Assembly (NCBI RefSeq): GCF_036634175.1
Contig: NZ_JAZIFX010000001.1
Span: 1-64,000 of the forward strand
Direction: 5' to 3'
Length of the DNA: 64,000 nucleotides
Source of the DNA: Streptomyces sp. P9-A2
GTDB taxonomy: Bacteria > Actinomycetota > Actinomycetes > Streptomycetales > Streptomycetaceae
Shown in pieces: positions 8,574 through 18,140 of the stretch (position 1 is the stretch's first letter; each line of letters starts with the position of its first letter). Below the pieces are notes generated by a model that saw nothing but the letters and a program-made list of their open reading frames with translations, did not search any database and had not been told where the DNA came from. Position numbers and translations under genes: made by a program.

Positions 8574-9499
8574 GGCATCTGCTCCCTTCGCCGCAGGCCG
8601 ATGACGAGCGGGATCGCGATGGCGACCACGACCAGGAACAGGACGAGGCTCATCGCGGAGGCCTGGGCGTACAGGCCCTGCCCGAAGACCCGGAACATGT
8701 AGATGTTGAACACCTCGGTGGAAGCCGCGGGCCCGCCACCCGTGGTGGCCTGCACGATGTCGAACGTGTTCATCGACCCGATCAGCGCCGTGGTCACGTT
8801 GAAGGTGACCGCCGGCGCGAGCATCGGCCAGCGCACCGACCGGAAGGTCCGCCAGGGGCCGGCGCCGTCGCACTTCGCGGCCTCCAGCATCTCGCCGGGG
8901 ATGCCCTTGAGCCCGGCCAGATAGATCAGCATGGCCAGGCCCATCCACTTCCAGCCGTGGATGAGGGTGACCAGGACCAGCGTCCAGGTCGTCGAGCCCA
9001 GCCATGGAACGTCGGTGCCGAGAACGGAGTTGACGGCGCCGTCCTGGTCGAGCAGGGCCTGGAAGACGTAGCCGGTGGCGAGCGCCGAGATGAGCACCGG
9101 CAGGAAGAAGACGGCGCGGAAGAACCGGTTGAAGCGGGTGTCGGCCTCCAGCAGCAGGGCGAGCACGAGCCCGAAGCCGTTCTGGAACAGCGCCGCCAGC
9201 AGGGCGTACAGCAGGGTCGTGCGGATCGCGCGCAGCAGCGAGCCGTCGTCGGCGATGGTCTTGAAGTTGTCGAGGCCGGTGAAGGCGATGTCCGCGTGGT
9301 AAGAGGACCAGTTGGTGAACGGGTAGTAGAAGTTGAGCAGGTTCGGCGCCAGGAAGAAGCCCGCGAAGACGGCGATCGCGGGGAGCGCGAACCACCAGGG
9401 GTGGTGCGTGGCGGCGCGCGGCAGCCGGCCCGCCCTCTTCGCTGCGCCCTTCACTCGTGCCGACCCCTGCTTACGCGTACGTATGGCCGTGTCCGCCAT
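8570..9499 (-). CDS. ABC sugar transporter permease (MalF type)
   Basis: A 309-residue permease partner. Membrane segments begin with WWFALPAIAVFAGFFLAPNLL, and the EAA loop reads GEMLEAAKCDGAGPWRTFRSVRWP. The N-terminal 30 residues are basic and cytoplasmic. It lies between the binding-protein gene (46-base gap) and the second permease (4-base overlap). With both it forms an importer probably for galactose-containing oligosaccharides, judging from the adjacent hydrolases. Confidence 0.92.
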   Translation of the reverse strand: MADTAIRTRKQGSARVKGAAKRAGRLPRAATHHPWWFALPAIAVFAGFFLAPNLLNFYYPFTNWSSYHADIAFTGLDNFKTIADDGSLLRAIRTTLLYALLAALFQNGFGLVLALLLEADTRFNRFFRAVFFLPVLISALATGYVFQALLDQDGAVNSVLGTDVPWLGSTTWTLVLVTLIHGWKWMGLAMLIYLAGLKGIPGEMLEAAKCDGAGPWRTFRSVRWPMLAPAVTFNVTTALIGSMNTFDIVQATTGGGPAASTEVFNIYMFRVFGQGLYAQASAMSLVLFLVVVAIAIPLVIGLRRREQMP

Positions 9500-9545
9500 C
9501 GGAAGTCCCGCCCGTGGATGTCGGGGAAGTGGGGAATCGGGTTGT

Positions 9546-10868
9546 CTAGAAGCCGGGTGCGCCCTGAGCCTTGGCCACCTGCGCGAACTGGTCCTGGATC
9601 GCCTGGGCGACCTGCTGCGGGCTCTTCTTGCCGTAGATCATGTCGGCGAGGTAGAGGTGCGTGTCCGGGGCGACGATGGCCTTGGCCTGGAAGACCCCGA
9701 TGGCCTTGGACAGGGCCGCGACCTGCTCCTTGGACGTCTGCGGGAGCCCGTCGGGGGTGGGCACGGAGGGCTGTACGGACGGGATCTTCATCGCCTTGAT
9801 GTAGCCGGCGTAGTCGGGGCCGAGCCAGAAGGCGAGGAACTGCCGGGCTGCGTTCTGCCGTTTCTCGTCGCCGGTCCTGAAGGCAACCACACCGTTGGTC
9901 TGGTCGGGTGAGTACATGCCGGTGGCGGAGGAGTTGGTGATCGGGAACCAGCCGATCGTCCGGTCGATCTCCGCCGTGGGGTGCTTGGCCTGCAACTGGC
10001 TCTGGAAGGAGGTGACGTTGAGGGCCATGGCGGCCTCGCCCTTCCACAGCGCGTCCGCCTGTCCGGTGAAGGTGCCGGTCCGGTAGTTCTTCTGGGCGAG
10101 CCCCGCGTCGAGCAATTCCTCCTTGTACTTCTTGATGGCGGCGACGACGACCGGGTCGGTCCACTTCTCCTTGTTCTCGTTCAGGCCGGCCCACCACTGC
10201 TGGTCGAGGTCGGTGAGTTGGATCTGCATCTGCCACTGGAGGGGCCACTTGTCGCCGCCGGCCTCGTAGAAGCCGGCCGCGTCGGTCTTTTCCGTGACGG
10301 TCCGGCCGAGGGCCAGGAGATCGTTGTACGACGTGGGGAAGTCCTTCTCGCTCAGTCCCGCCTGCTGGAAGACGTCCTTGTTGTAGTAGACGCCGAGCAT
10401 GGCGGGGCTGGTGACGATGGCCGCGTACCGTTTGCCGTCGATGACGCCGAGCGAGCGCTCGGTGTCGCCGAGCCTGGAGACCCACTCCTCCCCGTCGAGG
10501 GTCAGGAGGTTCTGCTGCGGCTGGATGAACGGCAGCGTGGAGATGGACGGCTGCCAGAACATCAGGTCGGGCCGGTCGCCGGAGGCGAGTTTGGTCGGCA
10601 CGTTCTGCTCGTACAGGTCCGGGATCGCCTGGGTCTCCACCTCGGCGCCGGTGGCCTTCTCGAAGGCGTCGATGACCTGCTGCGGTGCGTTGACCGTGTT
10701 CTGCGCGGTCCACACGGTCAGCTTCACGCCGTCCAGGCGGGCGGTCGGGTCGACCGTCGTCTGCTTCGCGTCCGCACCGGAGTCGCCGGCGGTGGGGTCA
10801 CTGCACGCGGTGACGGCCAGGCCGACGGCGCATATCAGTGCCAGGGCGGGGAGAGCTCTTGTCTTCAT
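9546..10868 (-). CDS. extracellular sugar-binding lipoprotein
   Basis: A 440-residue solute-binding protein of ABC family 1. The signal peptide ends in a lipobox (LAVTAC), with Cys about 22 as the lipidated residue. The mature protein has the expected DGVKLTVWTAQN opening strand and a Trp-rich binding lobe. It is the first transport gene after lacI (67-base gap) and probably shares the LacI-controlled promoter. Ligand unknown; context points to alpha- or beta-galactosides. Confidence 0.9.
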   Translation of the reverse strand: MKTRALPALALICAVGLAVTACSDPTAGDSGADAKQTTVDPTARLDGVKLTVWTAQNTVNAPQQVIDAFEKATGAEVETQAIPDLYEQNVPTKLASGDRPDLMFWQPSISTLPFIQPQQNLLTLDGEEWVSRLGDTERSLGVIDGKRYAAIVTSPAMLGVYYNKDVFQQAGLSEKDFPTSYNDLLALGRTVTEKTDAAGFYEAGGDKWPLQWQMQIQLTDLDQQWWAGLNENKEKWTDPVVVAAIKKYKEELLDAGLAQKNYRTGTFTGQADALWKGEAAMALNVTSFQSQLQAKHPTAEIDRTIGWFPITNSSATGMYSPDQTNGVVAFRTGDEKRQNAARQFLAFWLGPDYAGYIKAMKIPSVQPSVPTPDGLPQTSKEQVAALSKAIGVFQAKAIVAPDTHLYLADMIYGKKSPQQVAQAIQDQFAQVAKAQGAPGF

Positions 10869-10935
10869 CTCGTGCCTTTCGAGAACGGGTGGTTCAGGAA
10901 GCAGGACTCAGAACCGCGGTGTTCCTAAGAGCCGT

Positions 10936-11973
10936 TCAGCCACCCGCGGGCGGCGCCCCCGAGCTCTCCCGCACCACCAGCTCCGGCACGGAGACGGGGT
11001 GCGGGGCGATGTGCGCGGACTCCTCCAGCACCCCGTGCAGCAGGGCGAAGGCGGCCCGCCCGAGGCCGGTGAAGTCCAGGCGTACGGTCGTCAGAGACGG
11101 GGTCAGATAAGCGGAGTGCGGGGCGTCGTCGAAGCCGGCGACGCTGACCTCGCCGGGGACGGACCGGCCGGACTCGTGCAGGGCACGCAGCACCCCGAGC
11201 GCGAGGTCGTCGTTGCCGCACAGGATCGCGGTGACGTCCGGGTCCTTCGCCAGCTTCCGGCCCGCCCCGTGGCCGCCGGCCGGACCCCAGCAGCCTTGTA
11301 CCGGAAGGGGCTCGGGCGCTCCCGCCTCCTTGAGCGCCTGCCGCCAGCCGGTGGTGCGGGCGCTGGTGCGCCGGGTGCTGGAGGGGATGGCGACGTAGTG
11401 CACGGTCTCGTGGCCGAGGGCGAGCAGATGGCGGGTCGCCTCGTAGGCGGCCTCGCGGTCGTCGGTCCACACCCAGGGGCGGTCGTTCCCGGGCGGGCTC
11501 GCGGGGGTCTCGATCACGCCGACGACCGGCAGTCCGGCGGGGACGGCGCCCAGGGCCCGTACACCGGCCGGATCGTAGGCGATCACGATCAGCCCGCCGC
11601 CCGCGTCCGCCGCCCGTTGCACCGCGGCGGCGGCAGCGGCCTCGTCCACCGATTCGAGGACGCCGATTCCCACCGCATACGAGGCGGCGCGGGCGGCCTC
11701 CTCGATGCCCTGGAGAATGGAGGCGTAACCGTAGTGGGTGGTGTTGGCCGTGAGCACGGTCACGGCCCTGCCGCGTCCGCTGGCCAAGGCGAGCGCGGTG
11801 GCGTTGCGACGGAAGCCCAGTTCGTCGATGGCGGCGAGCACCCGTTCCCGGGTGGACGGCTTGACGCTGGGATGGCCGTTGATCACCCGGGAGACGGTCT
11901 GGTAGGAGACCCCGGCGGCGGTCGCGACGTCCCTGATGCTCGCAGGGCGCCTTGTGTGACCGGTCACATTCAT
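10936..11973 (-). CDS. LacI-family transcriptional repressor of the galactoside locus
   Basis: A repressor of about 345 residues. The HTH (SIRDVATAAGVSYQTVSRVING) and hinge helix (ALASGRGR) are followed by a periplasmic-binding-like sugar sensor domain. I place the start at the ATG at 11973, between two perfect palindromes; an in-frame ATG at 12030 would add 19 residues partly encoded by the second palindrome. It is transcribed away from the alpha-galactosidase and first in the transport operon. The palindromes over its own start make autoregulation, and control of both directions, very likely. Confidence 0.9.
   Translation of the reverse strand: MNVTGHTRRPASIRDVATAAGVSYQTVSRVINGHPSVKPSTRERVLAAIDELGFRRNATALALASGRGRAVTVLTANTTHYGYASILQGIEEAARAASYAVGIGVLESVDEAAAAAAVQRAADAGGGLIVIAYDPAGVRALGAVPAGLPVVGVIETPASPPGNDRPWVWTDDREAAYEATRHLLALGHETVHYVAIPSSTRRTSARTTGWRQALKEAGAPEPLPVQGCWGPAGGHGAGRKLAKDPDVTAILCGNDDLALGVLRALHESGRSVPGEVSVAGFDDAPHSAYLTPSLTTVRLDFTGLGRAAFALLHGVLEESAHIAPHPVSVPELVVRESSGAPPAGG
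11955..11968. promoter_or_regulatory. LacI operator, copy 1 (inside the start of lacI)
   Basis: Perfect palindrome TGTGACCGGTCACA with the central CG typical of LacI-family operators. It encodes residues 3-6 of the repressor (VTGH). Confidence 0.85.
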
Positions 11974-11979
11974 GCCAGG

Positions 11980-11997
11980 ATTGTGACCGGTCACAAT
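11980..11997. promoter_or_regulatory. LacI operator, copy 2
   Basis: Perfect 18-bp palindrome ATTGTGACCGGTCACAAT, whose centre is 27 bp from that of copy 1. It lies between lacI and the divergent alpha-galactosidase gene. Confidence 0.88.
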
Positions 11998-12090
11998 GCG
12001 GCCGTCAAGAGACGGTAACGATGGATTCACGCGGCTGACGCAGACCGCCGCCGACGGACGGGCAGGGCGGGGTCAGGAGGGGGAAACGCC

Positions 12091-14226
12091 TTGACCGATA
12101 CGGCGGATTCGACGACGAAGGTCGCCGACTACCCGGATGCCAGGATCAGTTGGGGACACTCGGCGCTCCGGATCGAGATCGCCACCGCCTCCGACGGGAC
12201 CCTCCGGCTGGTCCGGCTGACCCCACCCGGCGACACCGGACCTACCTGCGGACCGGAGATGGCCCTCCCCCTCGTCGAACTGACCGCCCTCGGCCACGGC
12301 AGCGGCTGGTCCGGGCCGCGCTTCACCGGTACGGCCTTCGGTACGCGGCTGCGGTACCGGGACCACCGCAGCGGCAGCCGCGCCGGCTGGGTGTGGCTGA
12401 CCGTCGAACTCCGGGACCGCGCGAGCGGGTTGACGGCGCTGGTCGAGTTGACGTCCCCGGTCGGATTGCCGGTGCTCCGCTCCCGCGTCCGGCTCCGCAA
12501 CGAGGGCACCGAGCCCCTGGTCATCCAGTCGGTCAGCAGCCTGCTGCTCGGCGGCCTGCCCGTTCCGGACGCTCTCGACGTGCACCACGCCCGCAACGAC
12601 TGGCTCGCGGAGTGCCGTTGGCACGCCGAGCCGCTGCGCGACACCGTCGCCGACATCAACGTCGGCGCCCACCAGCACGACAGCCGGGCCGCCCTCGTCC
12701 TCACCGGACGCGGCAGCTGGTCCACCGACGGCCACCTGCCGATGGGAGCGCTGACGGAAAGGGGCGGCGGCCGGACCTGGCTGTGGCAGATCGAGTCCCC
12801 GGCCGGCTGGCGCTGGGACCTGGGCGAACACACGCACGGCACGTATCTGGCGCTGAACGGCCCCACGGACGCGGAGCACCAGTGGCGGGTCAGGCTCGCT
12901 CCGGGCACGGAGTTCACCACCGTGCCGGGGGCGCTGGCCCTCGGCACCGGGTTCGACGCGGCAATGGGGGCGCTGACCTCGTACCGCCGTGCCGTACGCC
13001 GTCCGCACCCGGACCACACCACGCTCCCCGTCGTCTTCAACGACTACATGAACACCCTGATGGGCAACCCGACGACGGAGAAGCTGCTGCCGCTGATCGA
13101 CGCGGCCGCCGAGGCCGGGGCGGAGTACTTCTGCATCGACTCCGGCTGGTACGACGACGACACCGAGGGCTGGTGGGACAGCGTCGGCGCATGGCAGCCC
13201 TCACCGCGTCGCTTCCCCGACGGCGGGATCCAGGCGGTCCTGGACCGGATCCGGGAGCGAGGCATGGTGCCCGGGCTGTGGCTGGAGCCGGAGGTCGTCG
13301 GGGTGCGCAGCCCCCTGGCGACCAGCCTCCCGCCGGACGCCTTCTTCCAGCGGGACGGCGTGCGCATCGGCGAACAGGGCCGCCACCAACTGGACCTGCG
13401 GCACCCGGCCGCCCGTGCGCACCTCGACAAGACGGTGGACCGGATCGTCGGCGGCTGGGGCGTGGGCTATCTCAAACTGGACTACAACATCGTGGTCGAT
13501 CCGGGAACCTGCGCCCCCGGTGACATTGCGCCGGGAGCCGGGCTGCTCGGCCACGCCCAGGCCTACCTGGACTGGCTGTCCGACGTTCTGGACCGTTACC
13601 CCGGGCTGGTCGTGGAGAACTGCGCCTCGGGCGGGATGAGGATGGACGGGGCCACTCTCGCCGTCACTCAGCTCCAGTCCACCAGCGACCAGCAGGACCC
13701 GCTGCGCTACCCAACGATCGCCGCGGCCGCGCCGACGGCGGTTCCGCCCGAGCAGGGCGCCGTCTGGGCCTACCCGCAGCCCGGGTTCGACGACGACCTG
13801 ATCACCTTCACCCTGGGCGGCGCACTGCTCGGACGGATTCATCTGTCCGGCCACCTCGATCGGATGTCGGAGCATCAGCTCGAGCTCGTACGGGACGCGG
13901 TGGGGGCGTACAGGACGATCCGCGGGGATCTGGCACAGGCGGTACCGTTCTGGCCGCTGGGTCTTCCGGGGTGGACGGACGAGTGGCTGGCCCTGGGGAT
14001 GCGGGTGCCTGGTGGCCGTACGTCCTACCTCACCGTCTGGCGCCGTGGGGGAGAGGCCGAACTCCGGGTTCCGGTAGGGCACCTGGCAGGGCGGGAGGTC
14101 CGTGCGGACATCCTGCACCCGTCCGCGGCGGATGCGGGCTCGGCGGCCTGGGACGGGAACGGACTGCGGGTGTCACTGCCGCGCGTGCCCGCCGTCCTGC
14201 TGGTCCGTCTCACTTCGGGCGGATAG
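12091..14226 (+). CDS. GH36 alpha-galactosidase
   Basis: A 711-residue cytoplasmic retaining alpha-galactosidase. The N-terminal beta-supersandwich (about 1-300) is followed by the barrel. Family motifs are EYFCIDSGWYDDD, GMVPGLWLEPEVV, the nucleophile Asp464 in GYLKLDYN, and the acid/base Asp533 in STSDQQDP. No signal peptide. TTG start preceded by AGGAGG. It is divergent from lacI and shares its double operator. It would release galactose from oligosaccharides brought in by the neighbouring ABC importer. Confidence 0.93.
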   Translation: MTDTADSTTKVADYPDARISWGHSALRIEIATASDGTLRLVRLTPPGDTGPTCGPEMALPLVELTALGHGSGWSGPRFTGTAFGTRLRYRDHRSGSRAGWVWLTVELRDRASGLTALVELTSPVGLPVLRSRVRLRNEGTEPLVIQSVSSLLLGGLPVPDALDVHHARNDWLAECRWHAEPLRDTVADINVGAHQHDSRAALVLTGRGSWSTDGHLPMGALTERGGGRTWLWQIESPAGWRWDLGEHTHGTYLALNGPTDAEHQWRVRLAPGTEFTTVPGALALGTGFDAAMGALTSYRRAVRRPHPDHTTLPVVFNDYMNTLMGNPTTEKLLPLIDAAAEAGAEYFCIDSGWYDDDTEGWWDSVGAWQPSPRRFPDGGIQAVLDRIRERGMVPGLWLEPEVVGVRSPLATSLPPDAFFQRDGVRIGEQGRHQLDLRHPAARAHLDKTVDRIVGGWGVGYLKLDYNIVVDPGTCAPGDIAPGAGLLGHAQAYLDWLSDVLDRYPGLVVENCASGGMRMDGATLAVTQLQSTSDQQDPLRYPTIAAAAPTAVPPEQGAVWAYPQPGFDDDLITFTLGGALLGRIHLSGHLDRMSEHQLELVRDAVGAYRTIRGDLAQAVPFWPLGLPGWTDEWLALGMRVPGGRTSYLTVWRRGGEAELRVPVGHLAGREVRADILHPSAADAGSAAWDGNGLRVSLPRVPAVLLVRLTSGG

Positions 14227-15598
14227 GGACACGGGCCGTAGGGACGGGTCCGCGAGCCCGGCCCGGGGGCCAGGCGGCGCGGCTCAGAGCCTGTCGGATG
14301 GCTGATCATGCGCGAAGCGTGACGTTGGGGTTCTGCCCTCCGGACATGGCGACGGCCCCGGAATGATCACGTGGTGTGTGCCAGTGCGAGAACTCCGAGG
14401 CCGTCAGCGGCCCATGCTGCCCGCCCAGTCTGACCGATGAGATGTGGGAGATCATCCAGCCGCTCCTTCCTGTATATGACCTGCGAAGAGGCGGCGGGGT
14501 GCGCAAGTAAGCAGACCGGTTGGTGCTCGACTCGATCCTGGGCCTTGTCCCCTGTCAGAGGGCTCTACATTCTTTCCCGGGTTGGTCCCCCCATTCGTAG
14601 GGTGGGGACGCCCAGGGGTGCCGGGTGTGGCTATCAGAGGGCGTTTAGGGATGGATTGCGGCACTAAGTCGCTCCTGCGACCAACAACCTTCGGGCTGAT
14701 TCGCACCTTACGCGCGCCTTCACGGCCTTCCGGGTGCCGGCTCGTGCGCCCGTTTGATCAGCTTATCGGAGCTGGATTCCGTCTGGTTTAGCAATGGGGC
14801 GGAAGATTCTCACCAGTGCGGAACTTCCAGGCATTTCAGGCTGCGCACGTTACCGATGAATACGGCAAAGCGGGTTGAAATGCCCATCGCGAATCAACAT
14901 CAAACGCCCACTCAAGCGCCAGCTCCGCCCGGACATCTCCCGGCGGCGTCCCGACACCCACTACCTCCACGGCGTGGACTGAACGGCAAACGAGGCCCGT
15001 GCCGCGCTGGGTCTGACCGCCGACGACGCCGGGCCCGCCGCGCGGCAGGCAGCCAGTCGCGGCACGACACTTCAAAACGGACGGCGATGTCCGAGTTCGC
15101 CACGGCCCGACCGCTGAACCCGGCGGCCGGCAGACCGGCCCCCCTTGCTACGGCACCCGCAGCAGCGATGCCCGGCCGGCGCCTCGGGCACCGCTGTCCT
15201 CCCGGCCCGCGCGGCCAGGCCGACGCAGTCCGGTCCGGGGCTGTCGGGGACGTGCCGGGTGCGGGGCGTTGAGGGCGTCAGCGGGTCTGCCCGTCCTGGT
15301 CCGCTGCGGTCCCCGGCCCCAGTTGGCCGATGAGCGTGGCGGTCGCGGCAGCAAGTCGCTCGGCGAGGCTGAAGTCGCCGTCACGATGCCCCGCAGCGGC
15401 CCGTCCTCATCGGCATCGGCCTCTTGCCCCAGGCGCTCGCATAGTTACCGGTCGGCCTGGTCCAGGACGTCGGGCCAGACACCGCCGTACGTCTCCGGGC
15501 GCACTTTGGTCAGGGGTGTCAGCCACAGGTCCGCGTGAGACTGGAGCAGCTGCTCGGTCGGCCGGAAGTGCTGAAACACACGCCCCTGTCGTTGTCTG
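14227..15598. other. long intergenic region, mostly empty
   Basis: Apart from the IS5-type scrap at 14406-14560 I find no supported gene. Coding bias is poor and base composition drops in places. A 9-bp inverted repeat, GGCATTTCA with TGAAATGCC, sits at 14830-14838 and 14876-14884. The block looks like decayed mobile-element DNA. Confidence 0.5.
14406..14560 (+). pseudogene. IS5-type transposase remnant (N-terminal)
   Basis: A short frame reads SLTDEMWEIIQPLLP, the opening motif of many IS5-group transposases. A TAA at 14508-14510 then interrupts it, and DRLVLDSILGL follows in the same frame. No further similarity is visible, so this is a decayed fragment. Confidence 0.6.
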
Positions 15599-15970
15599 TC
15601 AGGCCTGGCTGTGTGCGGCGGGTGTGTCGGGCAGGTGGTGCTCCCACTTCTGCAGCTCGTCTGCCATCTGGCGTAGCTCGTGGATGAGTTGCCGGAGCTG
15701 TTCCCTGCTGGTCACCTCGGCTTCTTCTGCTCTCGTGGCCTCGAGCATGACGTACGGCTGAGCGTCAGGTTCTTCGTCGGAACGGTCGCAGGTCAGGGTG
15801 GTCAAAAGTTCCAGCCATCCCGGCTTTCCGGCGCGGCGGGGAGCGGCGATCCCAGGTCCCAGCAGCATGTGAGGGCTGTCGTCCTGGTGAGTGGCGGTGT
15901 GGTCCCAGTCGCACCATGTGGGGCAGGCGGTGGCCGCCGCGGGAACTGGTTGAGGGATGACCGTGTCCAT
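15599..15970 (-). CDS. small DUF6907-type protein
   Basis: A 123-residue protein with the signature CPTWCDWDH near the N terminus and a C-terminal amphipathic helix (EAEVTSREQLRQLIHELRQM). This matches the small Streptomyces proteins grouped as DUF6907, whose Cys-x2-Cys-x2-Asp-His motif suggests metal binding; function unknown. The ATG at 15970 is chosen since similarity starts there; upstream in-frame sequence looks non-coding. Confidence 0.7.
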   Translation of the reverse strand: MDTVIPQPVPAAATACPTWCDWDHTATHQDDSPHMLLGPGIAAPRRAGKPGWLELLTTLTCDRSDEEPDAQPYVMLEATRAEEAEVTSREQLRQLIHELRQMADELQKWEHHLPDTPAAHSQA

Positions 15971-16285
15971 GATGCGGATTGTTCCCTCTGGCCTGCGGCG
16001 CGTGCTGGAGGCGCACGGGGGTCGGACGCGGGCCGGCGGGGTCGCCGGTGACGTGGCCGCACACCGGCCGGCAATCTCCGCTTGCCTACAACACGCGGCG
16101 ACCACGCTGCGCAAAAGCCGCCACCTCGCTCAGCTCATCGCGCAGCACAAACAGCCAGCTCAGCCACATGCCACCAGTCACCCACGCCTCCGCGCCGCGT
16201 AACCCTCCCTCGATACCGCCCAGTACAGCTGAGCATCAGCAGGCCACAACCAAGATCAATACGCAAGCGCCCCAGCTACGCCACA
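15971..16285. other. intergenic, nothing recognised
   Basis: No coding frame with family-like features and no strong repeat. It separates the DUF6907-type gene from the transposase remnant. Confidence 0.4.
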
Positions 16286-16450
16286 TCCGTAGGCTCCGCT
16301 GGGACGCGGTCGAACTCGTGTGGCCGTCGGGCCGGACAGTGACCGAGGTCGCGCGGGAACTCGGGGTCAGTCCGGAGTCGTTGCGGGGCTGGGTGAAGAA
16401 GGCCCGCGCCGCCCAGGACACCGGATCGGGACTCGATGCCCGGGGGCGGG
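16286..16450 (+). pseudogene. transposase OrfA remnant (HTH)
   Basis: The frame reads RRLRWDAVELVWPSGRTV then TEVARELGVSPESLRGWVKK, the helix-turn-helix of an IS3-type OrfA. There is no start codon of its own and no zipper or OrfB afterwards. A fragment left by an old insertion. Confidence 0.7.
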
Positions 16451-16576
16451 GCGGGCCGTCGATCGAGTCCCTGTCGAATCCGGAGCGGTTCAGGTGTGAC
16501 GTGCACTGGTTCAGTTCGAGTGGGCATCCACGGAAAGCCTGCCTGTAGGCCGCCCACCCCGGGTCGGGGCTGGGAA

Positions 16577-16999
16577 TCACCACCCGGAGGGCTTCGCGGT
16601 GCCCATGACGCGGCTGACGGTGATCTCGATGACGACCCGGTTCGGGTTGACCCGCGGGGTCTTGTACCGCTCGGCGTACCGGCGCTCGGCATCGGCAACG
16701 GAGGCGGGATCGTCCTTGATCACGGCTGTGCCTTCGAGAGTGCACCAGCGCCGGCCTTCGACCTGCCCCACGGACACGCGTGCCTCGGTGCCGACGGCCA
16801 GGGCGGCGCGGACGTTGCGCGCCTTCTTGCTGCCGCCGTCGGTGATGACGCGGGCGATCCGTGCCTGGGGGTCGTAGGTGACGCCGACGGGGATGAGGTG
16901 CGGAGTGCCGTCAGGCCTGAGCGTGGTCAGGAAGCACGTGCGGCGCTCCCGCCAGAACATGTCGTCCCCCTCAGCAGGCTGCGGTGCCCTGATGTCCAA
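16577..16999 (-). CDS. pyridoxamine 5'-phosphate oxidase-like (F420/FMN split-barrel) protein
   Basis: A split-barrel flavoprotein of about 140 residues, matching the TIGR03618-type F420-dependent subgroup. Signs are TCFLTTLRPDGTPHLIPVGVTYDP for the first strands, GSKKARNVRAALAVG for the phosphate-binding turn, and GRRWCTLEGTAVI. Two starts are possible: a TTG at 16999 with GGAG upstream, or the ATG at 16960 after GAGGGGG. It stands alone among transposon debris. Substrate unknown; relatives reduce small unsaturated or quinone-like molecules. Confidence 0.8.
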   Translation of the reverse strand: MDIRAPQPAEGDDMFWRERRTCFLTTLRPDGTPHLIPVGVTYDPQARIARVITDGGSKKARNVRAALAVGTEARVSVGQVEGRRWCTLEGTAVIKDDPASVADAERRYAERYKTPRVNPNRVVIEITVSRVMGTAKPSGW

Positions 17000-17272
17000 C
17001 GTGGGTCTCCTCGGTGCGAACGGCTCAGCACGACGTCCACGAGCCCGAAGGGTCGTGGAGGCCGATGGTTCAACCGTAACGGGCCGCCCTGGCCGGGCCC
17101 CGCTTCCCCCTGCCTGCCCGTGCACAGGCCGGCAGATGGCCAAGGTCGAGGGAGGTTCCCGTCCGCTGCACTCACCGAGCCGCACCCAGTCCCACCTGTG
17201 CCGTTCGGAATTCGTCGCTGCTGCTCAGAGTGGGGCCGGCGCGTCACAAGGGCCTCCTGGAACCCTGTCCGG

Positions 17273-17490
17273 GTGATCGTCTCACTGGTGTGTCGGGGGA
17301 CGCGGAAGCTGCTGTCGGTCCCGGCGGTGCTGTTGCGTCGACGCGCGGCCAAGGATGCCGAGTTGTTGGTGCTGCGGCATGAGAACGCGGTGCTGCGCAG
17401 GCAGCTCGCCGGTCCGGTGCGGTACGAGCCGTCGGACCGGATCTGGTTCGCTGCGCTGATCGAGGTGTACCGCGCGTACTACCTGCTCAC
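17273..17490 (+). pseudogene. integrase-type transposase N-terminal remnant
   Basis: The frame contains RRRAAKDAELLVLRHENAVLRRQ, the characteristic N-terminal helix of a common actinobacterial rve-domain transposase, then RYEPSDRIWFAAL. The catalytic core never follows; the sequence runs into an unrelated MFS fragment. Confidence 0.7.
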
Positions 17491-17531
17491 CGTGCTGGAC
17501 GCGGGCACGCTCGGGCTGGGCATCGTCTATA

Positions 17532-17806
17532 GGCATCTCCGGCATCGGAGGCGTCATCGGCGCGCTGAAGGCCCCGCGGCTCGCGAGGCGGTTCGGGCCG
17601 GGCCCGGTGATGCCGGCGGCCTTCGGGCTCTACCCGGTGCTGGGTGTCCCACTGCTCCTTGCCCGGCCCGGTCCCGGGTGGCTGACGGTGCTCGCCCTCA
17701 CCGGCGCCGTGCAGATGGCGGCCGCGACCTGTGCGGGAACGATGCAGCGTTCGGTACGCCAGCAGCTGACGCCGGCCAAGCTGCAGGGGCGAGCTCAGCA
17801 GGGCCT
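17532..17806 (+). pseudogene. MFS transporter C-terminal remnant
   Basis: A piece of about 90 residues resembling the last third of an EntS/MFS-3 type exporter: GIGGVIGALKAPRLARRFGP, two hydrophobic segments, and VRQQLTPAKLQGR, the usual RQ-LTP-L-GR motif. No N-terminal part exists in the window. It abuts the transposase remnant, which fits replacement of the 5' end by an insertion. Confidence 0.65.
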
Positions 17807-18078
17807 TGGCCCCGCCGAGCATCCCCACACCACTGATATCGCCCCGGCACAGAACGCCACCGAGGAGCCATTTCGCTCGTGGGTTCAGCCGCGCGTTCAA
17901 CTCTCTCACCTCACGGTGTTCGTTTTCTCGGGAGGATCGTCGGGTCGATCGGCCGGGCGCCACACGGGCGAGTGTACCGACGCCCGGCATCGAGGCCCTT
18001 CCTGCCGGGCACTTCGGTATCACCCAAGGGGTTATGAGCACCGGCACGGCCGACGTCGGAGCGTTTTCGACCGGAGGC
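17807..18078. other. intergenic, nothing recognised
   Basis: Leads up to the alcohol dehydrogenase promoter. A minus-strand stretch reading VRELNARLNPRAKWLLGG looks slightly protein-like but matches no family I know and has no supported start. Confidence 0.35.
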
Positions 18079-18107
18079 TTGACACATCGAACCCAACACT
18101 GTGTGAT
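18079..18107 (+). promoter_or_regulatory. promoter of the alcohol dehydrogenase operon, with weaker operator-like site
   Basis: TTGACA (18079-18084), a 17-base spacer and TGTGAT (18102-18107) make a good sigma-70 type promoter about 33 bases before the GTG start. CCCAACACTGTGTGA at 18092-18106 fits 11 of 15 positions of the operator repeated through the cluster and covers the spacer and -10. Membership in the operator set is tentative. Confidence 0.6.
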
Positions 18108-18140
18108 TACCGCCACCTAAGGCGTGAGAGGGGTCACACC

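Noticed and set aside
8574..9395. Long frame fused upstream of the MalG-type permease
   Set aside because: It is a shadow of the MalF-type permease gene; the real start is the ATG at 8573 overlapping that gene's stop.
18092..18106. Counting the alcohol dehydrogenase site as a full operator
   Set aside because: It lacks symmetry on the right arm; kept as tentative and left out of the eleven used for the consensus.
17607..18140. N-terminal extension of the alcohol dehydrogenase
   Set aside because: The frame is open by chance and contains an MFS fragment; the promoter at 18079-18107 lies within it and homology starts at the GTG at 18141.
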